DNA of 64,000 bases, from contig CAJTNO010000001.1 of NCBI GenBank assembly GCA_910577815.1, forward strand, positions 511,008-575,007, written 5' to 3'. This stretch comes from an uncultured Christensenella sp. (lineage in GTDB: Bacteria > Bacillota > Clostridia > Christensenellales > CAG-917). The stretch's first letter is position 1. The number at the start of each line of letters is the position of its first letter. The position numbers and the translations under genes were made by a program. Below the pieces are notes generated by a model that worked only from the letters and a program-made list of their open reading frames with translations, made no database searches and was not told the origin of the DNA. Below, piece by piece: positions 53,954 through 63,254 of this stretch.

Positions 53954-53992
53954 TGCAGGGGTAATCAAAACTATTACCCCTGCAATTTTTTT
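53954..53992 (+). terminator. Intrinsic terminator of rpmE
   Basis: Perfect 12-bp stem TGCAGGGGTAAT (53954-53965) and ATTACCCCTGCA (53973-53984), then seven T residues. Confidence 0.95.
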
Positions 53993-54031
53993 AAGACTTC
54001 GGATAGTTTTATAACATCGTTTATTTAAAAT

Positions 54032-55885
54032 ATGTCTAAGGATAACATAGATAAAAAATCCAAAGCCGTCAGGCGCACTTCGATAGGAGGACAGGCCGTT
54101 CTCGAGGGCGTTATGATGAAGGGCAACCGCTCGATAGCCACCGCCGTGCGTACGGCAGGCGGCGATATTACGGTTGAAAGCAAGTATATAAAAAGCGCGA
54201 AGGAAAGAAACGTATTTTTCCGTCTTCCGTTTATCAGGGGCGTTGTGAATCTTGTAACTCAGCTTTTTCAGGGTACGGGAATTATTCTGCGCTCCGCGGA
54301 GGTGTACGGCGATTTTGCGGAGCCGTCCAAGTTCGATAAGTGGGTAGCGGATAAGTTTAAAATAAATCCGATGAACGTGCTTATGGCATTTTCGGTTGTA
54401 CTCGGCATTGTGCTTGCGGTGGGCTTGTTTGTGTTTTTGCCCAACTTTCTGTCCGGTCTGATTTGCGATAATGTTGCGGCTATTGCGGGCAGCCCGTTAA
54501 AAAGTCTGTGGTACAGCCTTATAGAGGGCGGCATAATGATTGCAATATTCATATGCTACATTTTGCTTGTAACGCTGATGAAGGACGTGCGCAGAGTGTT
54601 TATGTATCACGGTGCGGAGCATAAGGTCATAAGCTGTTATGAGCACGGGCTTGAGCTTACAGTGGAAAATGCAAAGAAGATGCGCAGGGAGCACAGCCGT
54701 TGCGGTACGACATTTCTGTTTTTTGTGGTGACTGTAAGCATACTTGTGTTTGTGCTTATAAACTTTATGCTTGACAGATGCGGTCTGCTTGTAGGCAATA
54801 AGGTGTTGGACGCGCTTATAAAGCTCGGCTTTAAGCTGTTGTTTTTGCCCGTCGTGGCGGGAGTGTCGTACGAGCTTTTGAAGCTGCTTGCAAAAAGCGA
54901 CTGTCTGCTTGTGCGTATATTGCGCGCGCCGGGAATGGCGCTTCAGAAGCTTACCACAAAGGAGCCGACGGACGATATGCTCGAGGTGTCGCTCACGGCG
55001 TTTAAGACAGTTATGGCGATGGATGAAAATCCTAATCTTGCCGAAAGGAAGTTTGAAATCAGCGTTCCGTACGCGATTGCAAGAAAGAATGCGGAGCAGG
55101 TCGCAAAGGACGCGGACGCGGCGGATATGGATTGGTTGTTTGCCGAAACCGCGGGCGTAAGGCGCAGCGGGCTTTCCGAGCTCAAGGCACTTACAAAGCA
55201 GCAATACGACAAGGTTATGGAAATAGCAAAGCTTATGTCCGACGGCACTCCGCTTCAGTACGCGCTTGGCAATACCGATTTTTACGGAATAAGACTTGCT
55301 GTAAATAAAAACGTGCTCATTCCCCGTCCGGAAACGGAGGAGCTTGCGGAAAGGGCGATTGCGGAGGTGTCCGCGATGCAATCCGAGGGCAGAAAAATAC
55401 GCGTGCTTGACCTGTGTACGGGCAGCGGAGCCATTGCGCTTGCCGTCGCGCTTAAGAGCGGGGCGGAGGTCAGCGCGAGCGACGTTAGCGAAGGCGCGTT
55501 GCAGGTTGCAAGGGCGAACGCGCTCAATGTCGGCGCGGATATTAAGTTTATCAAGAGCGATATGTGGACGGATATTGCGGACGAGTTTGACGTGATAGTT
55601 TCCAACCCTCCATACATTCCCACCGAGGATATTAAAACGCTCGACGGCAGGGTTAAGGGCTTTGAGCCGTTGCTTGCGCTTGACGGCGGAGATGACGGAC
55701 TTAGGTTTTACCGTGAAATTGCCTTAGGGCTTGACGGACACCTTGCAAAGGACGGAGCTTTGCTTTTGGAGTTCGGAATAAATCAGGCGGACGCGGTTGC
55801 CGAGATATTTGCGGATTACGACACTCGCATAATAAAGGATATGGCGGGAATAGAGCGCATTGCCATAGTTAAGAGAAAAATATGA
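54032..55885 (+). CDS. prmC: DUF1385 membrane protein fused to PrmC release-factor methyltransferase
   Basis: A single 617-residue frame holds two proteins that are usually separate. Residues about 17-320 are DUF1385: SIGGQAVLEGVMMKG, FIRGVVNLVTQL, hydrophobic segments near 110-135, 165-185, 230-250 and 275-290, and the metal-like YHGAEHKVISCYE. Residues about 335-617 are PrmC, which methylates the GGQ glutamine of release factors: an N-terminal helical domain, IPRPETEEL, LDLCTGSGAIALA and NPPYIP. The release factor RF1 gene overlaps its stop (ATGA). There is no good ribosome binding site. The fusion would tether the methyltransferase to the membrane. Confidence 0.9.
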   Translation: MSKDNIDKKSKAVRRTSIGGQAVLEGVMMKGNRSIATAVRTAGGDITVESKYIKSAKERNVFFRLPFIRGVVNLVTQLFQGTGIILRSAEVYGDFAEPSKFDKWVADKFKINPMNVLMAFSVVLGIVLAVGLFVFLPNFLSGLICDNVAAIAGSPLKSLWYSLIEGGIMIAIFICYILLVTLMKDVRRVFMYHGAEHKVISCYEHGLELTVENAKKMRREHSRCGTTFLFFVVTVSILVFVLINFMLDRCGLLVGNKVLDALIKLGFKLLFLPVVAGVSYELLKLLAKSDCLLVRILRAPGMALQKLTTKEPTDDMLEVSLTAFKTVMAMDENPNLAERKFEISVPYAIARKNAEQVAKDADAADMDWLFAETAGVRRSGLSELKALTKQQYDKVMEIAKLMSDGTPLQYALGNTDFYGIRLAVNKNVLIPRPETEELAERAIAEVSAMQSEGRKIRVLDLCTGSGAIALAVALKSGAEVSASDVSEGALQVARANALNVGADIKFIKSDMWTDIADEFDVIVSNPPYIPTEDIKTLDGRVKGFEPLLALDGGDDGLRFYREIALGLDGHLAKDGALLLEFGINQADAVAEIFADYDTRIIKDMAGIERIAIVKRKI

Positions 55886-56967
55886 AGATTAGCGACGCAT
55901 TACTTTTAAAGCTGAATAAAATAGAAGCACGCTACGGCGAGATTGGCGACAGCCTGTCCAAGCCGGAGATACTTTCCAATCAGGAGCAGTTCAGGGCGCT
56001 GTCGAAGGAGCATTCCGACCTTATGCCGATAGTGGAGAAGTACGCGGAATACAAGCGGCATAAAAGCGACCTCGAGGATTGCAATTCCATTATCGCCACA
56101 GAAGCCGACGCGGAAATGAAGAGTCTTGCGAGGCAGGAGGCGGACGAGCTGCGCGAGGCGCTCGAGCGGGACGTAGAGGAAATAAAGCTTGCAATGCTGC
56201 CCAAGGACCCCAACGAAAATAACAACGTTATTATGGAGATACGCGCGGGCGCGGGCGGAGACGAGGCTTCGCTGTTCGGCACCGAGCTTATGAAGATGTA
56301 CAGGCATTTTGCGGACGCAAACCGCTGGAAGATTGAGGAAGTAAATATGAATTACACCGAACTTGGCGGCGCAAAGGAGCTTGTGTTTATGATTACGGGC
56401 AAGGGCGTTTACGGCAAGCTCAAGTACGAAAGCGGCGTTCACAGGGTTCAGCGCGTCCCCGAAACGGAATCGCAGGGCAGAGTGCATACGTCCACCGTTA
56501 CAGTGGCGGTGCTGCCAGAGGCGCAGGACGTCGAAATAAATTTAAACGAAAACGACATAAAGGTTGACACCTACCGCTCGGGAGGCGCGGGCGGTCAGCA
56601 CGTAAACAAGACGGAAAGCGCAATCCGAATGACTCACCTGCCCACGGGCATTGTGGTTGAGTGTCAGGACGAGCGCAGTCAGATAAAAAACAGAGAAAAG
56701 GCGCTTAAGGTTTTAAAATCGAGAATATACGACTACTATCAGTCGCAGGCGCAGAAGGAATACGCCGAAAACCGCCGCGCTCAGGTGGGTACGGGCGACA
56801 GAAGCGAGCGTATCCGCACCTATAATTTTCCGCAGGGCAGAGTTACAGACCACAGAATAGGGCTTACGCTTTACTCTCTGGATAAGTTTATGCTCGGCGA
56901 AATGGATGAGATGATATCCGCTTTGCAGATAGCGGTTCAGAATAAAATGCTGGAAAATATAGAATAA
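55882..56967 (+). CDS. prfA: Peptide chain release factor 1
   Basis: RF1 reads UAA and UAG stop codons. The 361-residue protein has the PxT tripeptide anticodon as PET in QRVPETESQGR, the GGQ catalytic loop in SGGAGGQHVNKTE near residue 236, and the final TDHRIGLTLYSLD. Length is typical. Its start overlaps the stop of the PrmC fusion gene, pairing the factor with its modifying enzyme. Confidence 0.97.
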   Translation: MKISDALLLKLNKIEARYGEIGDSLSKPEILSNQEQFRALSKEHSDLMPIVEKYAEYKRHKSDLEDCNSIIATEADAEMKSLARQEADELREALERDVEEIKLAMLPKDPNENNNVIMEIRAGAGGDEASLFGTELMKMYRHFADANRWKIEEVNMNYTELGGAKELVFMITGKGVYGKLKYESGVHRVQRVPETESQGRVHTSTVTVAVLPEAQDVEINLNENDIKVDTYRSGGAGGQHVNKTESAIRMTHLPTGIVVECQDERSQIKNREKALKVLKSRIYDYYQSQAQKEYAENRRAQVGTGDRSERIRTYNFPQGRVTDHRIGLTLYSLDKFMLGEMDEMISALQIAVQNKMLENIE

Positions 56968-57027
56968 GTATTACATTTAATTTGGAAAAATAGAATAATC
57001 ATATAATTATACTGAAGGAGGTGACTT

Positions 57028-58425
57028 ATGATAATTCGTTACAACAGGAACAGAAACATCCTTGAAGAACACGCGTACAAGCCGAGCTTGCAGGACGTAA
57101 CTCAACCCAATCTCAACAGGCGCGTATTTACCTACGGCAAGATACCCAAAATCGCGTTCAATATGCGGCACGTGCCGATAGACTGCCCCGACGATATTTA
57201 CATAAGCGACACTACCTTCCGCGACGGACAGCAGGCGTCCGAGCCGTTTGCAACCGAGGATATCGTAAATATTTTCAAGATGCTGCACCGCCTGGGCGGC
57301 AAAAACGGAATTATCCGTCAAAGCGAGTTTTTTTTATACAGCGAAAGGGATATTGCCGCGCTCACCAAGTGTATGGAGCTGGGCTATGAATTCCCCGAGA
57401 TTACAAGCTGGATACGCGCAAACGAGAAGGATTTCGAGCTTGTAAAGCAATTCGGAATTAAGGAAACGGGCATTCTTGTAAGCTGCTCCGATTATCACAT
57501 ATTCAAAAAGATGAATATGACGCGCAAGCAGGCTATGGACAAGTATCTGTCCATTGTAAAGATGGCTCTTGACAGAGGAATTGTTCCGAGATGTCATTTC
57601 GAGGATATTACGAGGGCGGATTATTTCGGCTTTGTCGTTCCGTTTGCAATAGAGCTTATGAAGCTCAGCCGGGAGAGCGGCATTCCCATAAAGATACGCG
57701 CCTGCGATACTATGGGCTACGGAGTCAGCTATCCGGGAACTTCCGTTCCCAGAAGCGTGCAGGGCATAATTTACGGCTTCAGATATTATGCGGAGGTCCC
57801 CTCTCAGCAGCTCGAGTGGCACGGGCATAACGATTTCTATAAGGCGGTTACAAACTCCGCCACCGCCTGGCTGTACGGCTGTTCTACGGTAAATACCACC
57901 GTGCTCGGCATAGGCGAGCGTACGGGAAATACTCCGCTCGAGGCTATGGCTATAGAGTACACCGCGCTCAGGGGAACCACCAACGGGATGGACCTCAGCG
58001 TTATTACCGAAATCGCCGAGTATTGCGAGAAAAAGATGGGCTTCGACATACATCCGCGTACTCCGTTTGTAGGCAAAAACTTTAACGTGACCAAGGCGGG
58101 TATTCACGCCGACGGAATGCTGAAGGACCAGGAAATTTACAATATTTTCGATACCGAAAAGATACTGGGACGCAAGCCCCGCGTTATTGTGGATTCCTTC
58201 AGCGGTCTTGCGGGCATAGCGTTTTGGATTAACAGCTACTACAATCTGCCCGCGGAGGCAACCGTTGATAAAAAATCCGACACCGTTGCCAAAATCAAGG
58301 AAATGGTCGATAAGGAGTACGCCGAGCTTCGTACTACCTGCATAAGCGACGGCGAGCTTGACGTTATGCTTCAGCTTGCTAACCCGCAGCTTCACGCGCA
58401 GTGCGTGTCATATATGAACGCTTAA
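57028..58425 (+). CDS. Citrate/isopropylmalate/homocitrate synthase family enzyme, possible Re-citrate synthase
   Basis: The 465-residue protein is a DRE-TIM metallolyase that condenses an acyl-CoA with a 2-oxo acid. It has DTTFRDGQQA near residue 61, HFEDITRAD, the metal motif HGHND and GIGERTGNTPLEAMA. After the barrel comes only the linker region (IHADGMLKDQEIYNIF), not the LeuA allosteric domain. Its N-terminal 50 residues are an extra segment. With malic enzyme, fumarase and PEP carboxykinase in the window, Re-citrate synthase is a reasonable guess; homocitrate or citramalate synthase are alternatives. AAGGAGGTGA precedes the ATG. Confidence 0.7.
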   Translation: MIIRYNRNRNILEEHAYKPSLQDVTQPNLNRRVFTYGKIPKIAFNMRHVPIDCPDDIYISDTTFRDGQQASEPFATEDIVNIFKMLHRLGGKNGIIRQSEFFLYSERDIAALTKCMELGYEFPEITSWIRANEKDFELVKQFGIKETGILVSCSDYHIFKKMNMTRKQAMDKYLSIVKMALDRGIVPRCHFEDITRADYFGFVVPFAIELMKLSRESGIPIKIRACDTMGYGVSYPGTSVPRSVQGIIYGFRYYAEVPSQQLEWHGHNDFYKAVTNSATAWLYGCSTVNTTVLGIGERTGNTPLEAMAIEYTALRGTTNGMDLSVITEIAEYCEKKMGFDIHPRTPFVGKNFNVTKAGIHADGMLKDQEIYNIFDTEKILGRKPRVIVDSFSGLAGIAFWINSYYNLPAEATVDKKSDTVAKIKEMVDKEYAELRTTCISDGELDVMLQLANPQLHAQCVSYMNA

Positions 58426-58551
58426 ACGGCAAAATAAACGATACAAGTGTAATATATCTTGCAGGACGGCAAAAATATTTGAAAAAATATTAAATTGAGG
58501 GTTGAAATCGCGCCGTATATTCTATAAAATATAAGTACACGGAGGTGAATT

Positions 58552-58974
58552 ATGATTCAACTTATTACCGGCTCCAAGGGCACCGGCAAAACAAAGCAGA
58601 TTATCGATATGGCTAACGCCAATGTGGAAAGCGCAAAGGGCGACGTTGTGTTCCTTACCGATACGGACAGATATATGTATTCCATACGCTATCAGGTGCG
58701 CATTGTAAACGCAAGCTGTCTCAAGCGCGGCGAAGCGCCTATATCCGAGGAGGCTCTCATAGGCTTTATAAAGGGCGTGCTTGCGGGCAATCACGATATC
58801 GAAACGCTTTATATTGACGGCGCGCACCGCATTATGCAAAAGACCGTTAACGAAATGGAGGACTTCTTCAACGATATGTTTACGGTGGCTCAGCAGACCG
58901 AAACCAAAATTGTGCTTACCGTAAGCGAGGACGAGGATAAATTCCCCGAATTTATGCAGAAATATCGAGGCTGA
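58552..58974 (+). CDS. Small P-loop ATPase-like protein, unknown function
   Basis: The 140-residue protein starts MIQLITGSKGTGKTKQI, a Walker A motif, and has a Walker B-like LYIDGAHRIM. No further domain is present. The arrangement resembles a minimal RecA/AAA-type core, sometimes labelled PilT-like by similarity, but no pilus genes are present. GGAGGTGA before the ATG is a near-perfect site. thrC follows after one base, so the two are co-transcribed. Confidence 0.75.
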   Translation: MIQLITGSKGTGKTKQIIDMANANVESAKGDVVFLTDTDRYMYSIRYQVRIVNASCLKRGEAPISEEALIGFIKGVLAGNHDIETLYIDGAHRIMQKTVNEMEDFFNDMFTVAQQTETKIVLTVSEDEDKFPEFMQKYRG

Positions 58975-58975
58975 T

Positions 58976-60454
58976 ATGAAGTATACAAGCACTCGCGACA
59001 CTTCTAAGGAGTTTTCCGCGAGCGAAGCGATAGTAAAAGGTATATCGGACGACGGCGGCTTATTTGTGCCGTCGTCTTTCCCGCATTTAGACGGCAGTCT
59101 TATGGACAGCCTTCTCAAGATGGATTATCAGGAGCGCACGGCTAAAATTCTGTCGCTGTATCTTGATGATTTCACTTTTGAGGAGCTGCTCGATTTTACA
59201 AACGCCGCATATTCGCGCTTCGACAGCGACGACCCCTGTCCCGTAGTCAAAATAGAGGACGGGCTGTTTATGCTGGAGCTGTGGCACGGTCCGACCTGCG
59301 CGTTTAAGGATATGGCGCTCACTCTGCTGCCTTATCTTATTGTGGGCGCAAAGCGCAAGCTTGCAAGAGAGGATAAAACCCTTGTGCTTGTAGCTACAAG
59401 CGGCGATACGGGCAAAGCCGCGCTCGAGGGCTTCAAGGACGTTGAGGGTACGGAGGTTATCGTATTCTATCCGTCGGACGGAGTCAGCGGCATCCAACGC
59501 CTGCAAATGGTTACGCAGGAGGGGAAAAACGTCCACGTAGCGGGCATAAAGGGCAATTTCGACGACGCTCAGTCCGCGGTAAAGCGCATTTTCAACGACA
59601 GGGAAATGAACGAAAGGCTTGCGGAAGCGGGCTATAAAATGTCGTCGGCAAATTCGATAAACTGGGGCAGACTTGCTCCGCAGATTGCTTATTATATCTC
59701 CTCCTATTGCGACCTCGTAAACGGCGGGGAAATCGAGCTTGGCGATAGTATAAACTTTGTAGTGCCTACGGGGAATTTCGGCAACGTGCTTGCGGGCTAT
59801 TACGCGTATAAAATGGGACTTCCCGTAAACAAATTTATAATCGCGTCAAACGCAAACAACGTGCTTACCGACTTTTTCCATACGGGAAGATACGATGTGA
59901 ACAGAAAATTCTACAAGACCTCGTCGCCGTCTATGGATATACTTATATCCAGCAATCTCGAAAGACTTATCTTCGAGACCTCGGGGCGCGACGACGCGCT
60001 CGTCCGCCGTCTTTATGCGGAGCTTGCCGAAAAGGGCGAATTTGAAATAAATCCCGAAATAATCCGCGACGGAGTATTCGAAGCGGGCTGGGCGGACGAG
60101 GACGACGTCAAGGACGCGATTTTTACCTTCTTCGACCTTGACGACTACGTTATGGATACCCACACCGCGGTGGCGGCGAGCGTTTATAACGACTATTCCT
60201 GCGAAACGGAGGACGATACCCCTACGGTTATCGTGTCCACGGCAAATCCGTATAAGTTTACAAAAAGCGTTCTCAACGCGCTCGGAGGCAGGGAAAGCGA
60301 CGCGTTTAAGGCGCTTGCAAAATTGCAGACGCTTACTGCGCTCGAGTGTCCGGAAAGCTTATCAAATCTGATATATAAACCCGAAATACATACGTCAGTC
60401 GTCGATAGAACAGAGGTCGGCGACACGGTGCTTAAATTCGTACAAAAAAATTAA
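58976..60454 (+). CDS. thrC: Threonine synthase
   Basis: ThrC converts O-phosphohomoserine to threonine using pyridoxal phosphate. The 492-residue length and the N-terminal MKYTSTRDTSKEFSASEAIVKGISDDGGLF are those of the long (yeast/E. coli-like) class. The PLP lysine is in GPTCAFKDMAL near residue 107, followed by ATSGDTGKAALEGF and PTGNFGNVLAGYYA. The pathway precursor comes from Asd, encoded at the other end of the window. A short gap leads to trpS. Confidence 0.95.
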   Translation: MKYTSTRDTSKEFSASEAIVKGISDDGGLFVPSSFPHLDGSLMDSLLKMDYQERTAKILSLYLDDFTFEELLDFTNAAYSRFDSDDPCPVVKIEDGLFMLELWHGPTCAFKDMALTLLPYLIVGAKRKLAREDKTLVLVATSGDTGKAALEGFKDVEGTEVIVFYPSDGVSGIQRLQMVTQEGKNVHVAGIKGNFDDAQSAVKRIFNDREMNERLAEAGYKMSSANSINWGRLAPQIAYYISSYCDLVNGGEIELGDSINFVVPTGNFGNVLAGYYAYKMGLPVNKFIIASNANNVLTDFFHTGRYDVNRKFYKTSSPSMDILISSNLERLIFETSGRDDALVRRLYAELAEKGEFEINPEIIRDGVFEAGWADEDDVKDAIFTFFDLDDYVMDTHTAVAASVYNDYSCETEDDTPTVIVSTANPYKFTKSVLNALGGRESDAFKALAKLQTLTALECPESLSNLIYKPEIHTSVVDRTEVGDTVLKFVQKN

Positions 60455-60464
60455 AGAGGCAAAT

Positions 60465-61481
60465 ATGACTACAGGCAATACGCAGAACGCGCAGAAAAAA
60501 ATTATACTTAGCGGAATACAGCCGACGGGTACGATTACGCTCGGCAATTATCTCGGCGCGGTGCAGAACTGGCAGAGGATGCAGGCGGATTTCAATTCCA
60601 TATTTTTCATTGCCGACCTGCACGCTCTTACGGTGAGGCGCGAGCCTGCCGAATTCAGACAGACCGCTATCAATTTTTTCGCGCAGCTTCTGGCTTGCGG
60701 AATCAGTCCCGAAAACGCGATAATATATTTTCAGTCCCACGTGCGTCAGCACGCCGAGCTTGCCTGGATACTCAACTGCAACACCTACGTCGGCGAGGCG
60801 TCGCGTATGACGCAGTTTAAGGACAAAAGCGCAAAGCACGCCGACAACGTAAATATGGGACTTATGGATTATCCCGTGCTTATGGCGGCGGATATTCTGC
60901 TGTTCAACTCCGACCTTGTGCCTGTGGGTATCGACCAGAAGCAGCATCTGGAGCTGACAAGGGATTTGGCAATCCGCTTTAATAACAGATACGGCGAAAC
61001 CTTTAAGGTTCCCGACGGATACATTCCCAAGACGGGCGCCAAGATATGCTCGCTTCAGGACCCTACGGCAAAGATGTCCAAGTCCGACCCCGACCAGAAC
61101 GCAACGGTTTCCATTATCGACGACGAGGCAACTATTGTACGTCGCTTCAAGCGCGCGGTGACGGACAGCGGCGCGGAAATCTGCGTGAGAGAGGACAAGC
61201 CGGGCATATCCAATCTGATAACGATATACAGCGCGATAGAAAATAAGTCGGCTGCCGAGGTGGAGCGCGAGTTTGAGGGCAAGGGCTACGGAGATTTTAA
61301 AATTGCGGTCGGCGAGGCTGTAGCCGCAAGGTTCAAGCCCATACGCGAGGAATACGCGCGCTATATTTCGGATAAGGAATATATTGCAAAAATAGCTAAG
61401 GATGGCGCCGAGAAAGCCGCGGTGCTTGCGGAACGTACGCTCAGAAAGGTAAAAAAGAAGGTAGGATTAACCTCTTTTTAA
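60465..61481 (+). CDS. trpS: Tryptophanyl-tRNA synthetase
   Basis: TrpS charges tRNA-Trp. The 338-residue class I synthetase has GIQPTGTITLGNYLGA (the HIGH-equivalent is TLGN), the tryptophan-pocket segment MDYPVLMAADILLFN, and KMSKSDPD near residue 202. Length is typical. AAAGAGG lies upstream of the ATG, 10 bases after thrC. There is no T-box leader directly before it. Confidence 0.96.
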   Translation: MTTGNTQNAQKKIILSGIQPTGTITLGNYLGAVQNWQRMQADFNSIFFIADLHALTVRREPAEFRQTAINFFAQLLACGISPENAIIYFQSHVRQHAELAWILNCNTYVGEASRMTQFKDKSAKHADNVNMGLMDYPVLMAADILLFNSDLVPVGIDQKQHLELTRDLAIRFNNRYGETFKVPDGYIPKTGAKICSLQDPTAKMSKSDPDQNATVSIIDDEATIVRRFKRAVTDSGAEICVREDKPGISNLITIYSAIENKSAAEVEREFEGKGYGDFKIAVGEAVAARFKPIREEYARYISDKEYIAKIAKDGAEKAAVLAERTLRKVKKKVGLTSF

Positions 61482-61612
61482 GGTTTGTGCGTTATAATAA
61501 GAATACGGTGCGGATATTTTTGCGATAATATATGTAAGCTTATTATGCCGTATGCGGCGATAAATTAAATAAAGAAATCCGCCTATAATCGGCGAGTGTA
61601 AAAGAGCGAGCA

Positions 61613-62473
61613 ATGTTTGGATACGTAATACCCGATAAAAACAATATGTACATAAAGGACTTTAACGTCTTTAATGCGTTTTATTGCGGATTATGTAAGG
61701 CTTTGCACAAGACGGGCTCGGAGGTAAGCAGACTTTGCACCAACTACGACATAACCTTTTACAACATACTTATCCATTGCCTGAGCGGAACGGAAGTTAA
61801 ATTCGAGCGCAAGCTGTGCGCGTACAACGGCAAGAAAAAGGTTATAGTCGTCCCCGACGAGCTGTCGCTTAAGATGGCGGACCTTGCCGCAATGCTTGTC
61901 TACTACAATGCCGAGGACGACGTGCGCGACGGAAAGAAGTCCCGCGTGCTTATAAAATGGACGCTTGCGATGCGCAAGCGCGCGGCGGCGAAAAGACTGC
62001 CCGAAATAGACAGACTTATGAAGGAGAGCTTTTCAAAGCTTAACGCGCTTGAAAAGGACAGGTGCGACAGCATAGACAGGGTTGCGGATTGCTTTGCTTC
62101 GCTTATGCGCGACATAACGCGCGAGCTTATAGAAACGGATAACGACATAGACGATTTTACCTATAATCTCGGAAGAATGGTTTACCTGCTCGACGCCGTT
62201 GACGACGTGGAGAAGGATAGCAAAAAGAAAAGATACAATCCGCTATTGCTCAACTACGGCGAGTGCGCCTCTAAGCAGGAGTACCTTGCCGCAAATATGG
62301 ATGAACTGTCGTTTTTACTTAATTCGACTTACAATAAAATGGTCGGTTGCTACAACCGTATGGATATCAAGCTATACGAGGGCGTATTGAGCAATACGGT
62401 ATATCTCGGTATCAAAATGCAGATGGAGCGATTGCTCAAAGGAGATGAAAAATGCCAACTAACCCGTTTATAA
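61613..62473 (+). CDS. DUF5685 family protein
   Basis: The 286-residue protein starts MFGYVIPDKNNMYIKDFNVFNAFYCGLCKAL, the signature of the clostridial DUF5685 family, including the conserved YCGLCK motif. The rest is helical with acidic patches, for example DAVDDVEKD and YYNAEDDVRDGKK, which could bind metal or phosphate as in isoprenoid-type enzymes, but this is speculative. It overlaps the J-domain-like gene by 22 bases, a pairing I recall as common in clostridia. GAGCGAG is a weak ribosome binding site. Confidence 0.82.
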   Translation: MFGYVIPDKNNMYIKDFNVFNAFYCGLCKALHKTGSEVSRLCTNYDITFYNILIHCLSGTEVKFERKLCAYNGKKKVIVVPDELSLKMADLAAMLVYYNAEDDVRDGKKSRVLIKWTLAMRKRAAAKRLPEIDRLMKESFSKLNALEKDRCDSIDRVADCFASLMRDITRELIETDNDIDDFTYNLGRMVYLLDAVDDVEKDSKKKRYNPLLLNYGECASKQEYLAANMDELSFLLNSTYNKMVGCYNRMDIKLYEGVLSNTVYLGIKMQMERLLKGDEKCQLTRL

Positions 62474-63096
62474 TTCTGGGAATAAGCAGGGACGCTTCTC
62501 AAAACGAGATTTACGAGGCGTACAAAGCCAAGCGCGACTATTACAAGGAGCATATCTTTGACGAGGGCGAAAGCGGCGCGCAGGCGGCGCGTATGCTCGA
62601 GCAGGTCGAGCAGGCTTATAAGCAGGCTATGGATATGTCGCACGATAACGCCACCGTATCCGGCGAAGGAGAGTCGTCCTTTGACGGAGTAAAGCAGGCA
62701 ATCCGCGACAAGAGTCCGGAGCGCGCTCAGCAGGAGCTGGATAAGATTTCTTATCGCGGCGCGGAGTGGCACTATTTTCAGTCTATAGTCTTTTATGAAA
62801 AGAATTGGCTTAACGACAGCCGCAAGCAACTGGAAATAGCCTTGCAGATGGACCCCGGCAATCCCAAATATCAGCGCGCTATAGACAACCTCAAAAAGAA
62901 GATAGACGGCTCGCGTCCTTACGATAAGGAGGGCAGCGGCAACGTGTATCAAAACAATAACGACACGGCTACCGACCGCAGTTATTCGCAGAATGCGGCT
63001 GCTACGTCGGACGGCTGCTGCGCGGCGTGTCAGGCTCTTTGGTGTGCGGACTGCTGCTGCGAGTGTATGGGCGGCGACCTTATCAGATGCTGTTAA
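62452..63096 (+). CDS. Degenerate J-domain protein with Cys-rich C-terminus
   Basis: Residues 1-60 follow a J-domain (NPFIILGISRDASQNEIYEAYKAKRDYY, then EQVEQAYKQAM), but the HPD motif between helices II and III is replaced by KEHIFDEG, so stimulation of DnaK is unlikely. The middle (about 75-160) resembles TPR-like helices. The last 30 residues are cysteine-rich (CCAACQALWCADCCCECMGG) and may bind metal or be membrane-associated. It is coupled to the DUF5685 gene. GGAG precedes the ATG. Confidence 0.8.
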   Translation: MPTNPFIILGISRDASQNEIYEAYKAKRDYYKEHIFDEGESGAQAARMLEQVEQAYKQAMDMSHDNATVSGEGESSFDGVKQAIRDKSPERAQQELDKISYRGAEWHYFQSIVFYEKNWLNDSRKQLEIALQMDPGNPKYQRAIDNLKKKIDGSRPYDKEGSGNVYQNNNDTATDRSYSQNAAATSDGCCAACQALWCADCCCECMGGDLIRCC

Positions 63097-63119
63097 TGTG
63101 CGCGCTTTGCGACCGGATT

Positions 63120-63183
63120 TAAAGGGGAGTTTTTTATCGTCGCGTACAATAAGTACGTAGGCATCGGTAAAAGCCTCCCTTTT
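63120..63183. repeat. Long imperfect hairpin between the J-domain gene and the membrane protein gene
   Basis: Nested pairings fold about 62 bases: outer AAAGGGGAG with CTCCCTTT, middle TTTTATCG with CGGTAAAA, inner CGTAC-AATAA-GTACG. No clean U-run follows, so it may be a weak terminator, a small RNA or a repeat. Confidence 0.55.
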
Positions 63184-63254
63184 GCACTATTTCTCGGATG
63201 TCGCAGCTTAGGGCTTTATAATATGTATTTATTTAATAATATATAAACTAACTT

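Noticed and set aside
60455..60464. T-box or attenuator before trpS or thrC
   Set aside because: The gap before trpS is only ten bases and thrC starts one base after the preceding gene, leaving no room for a leader.
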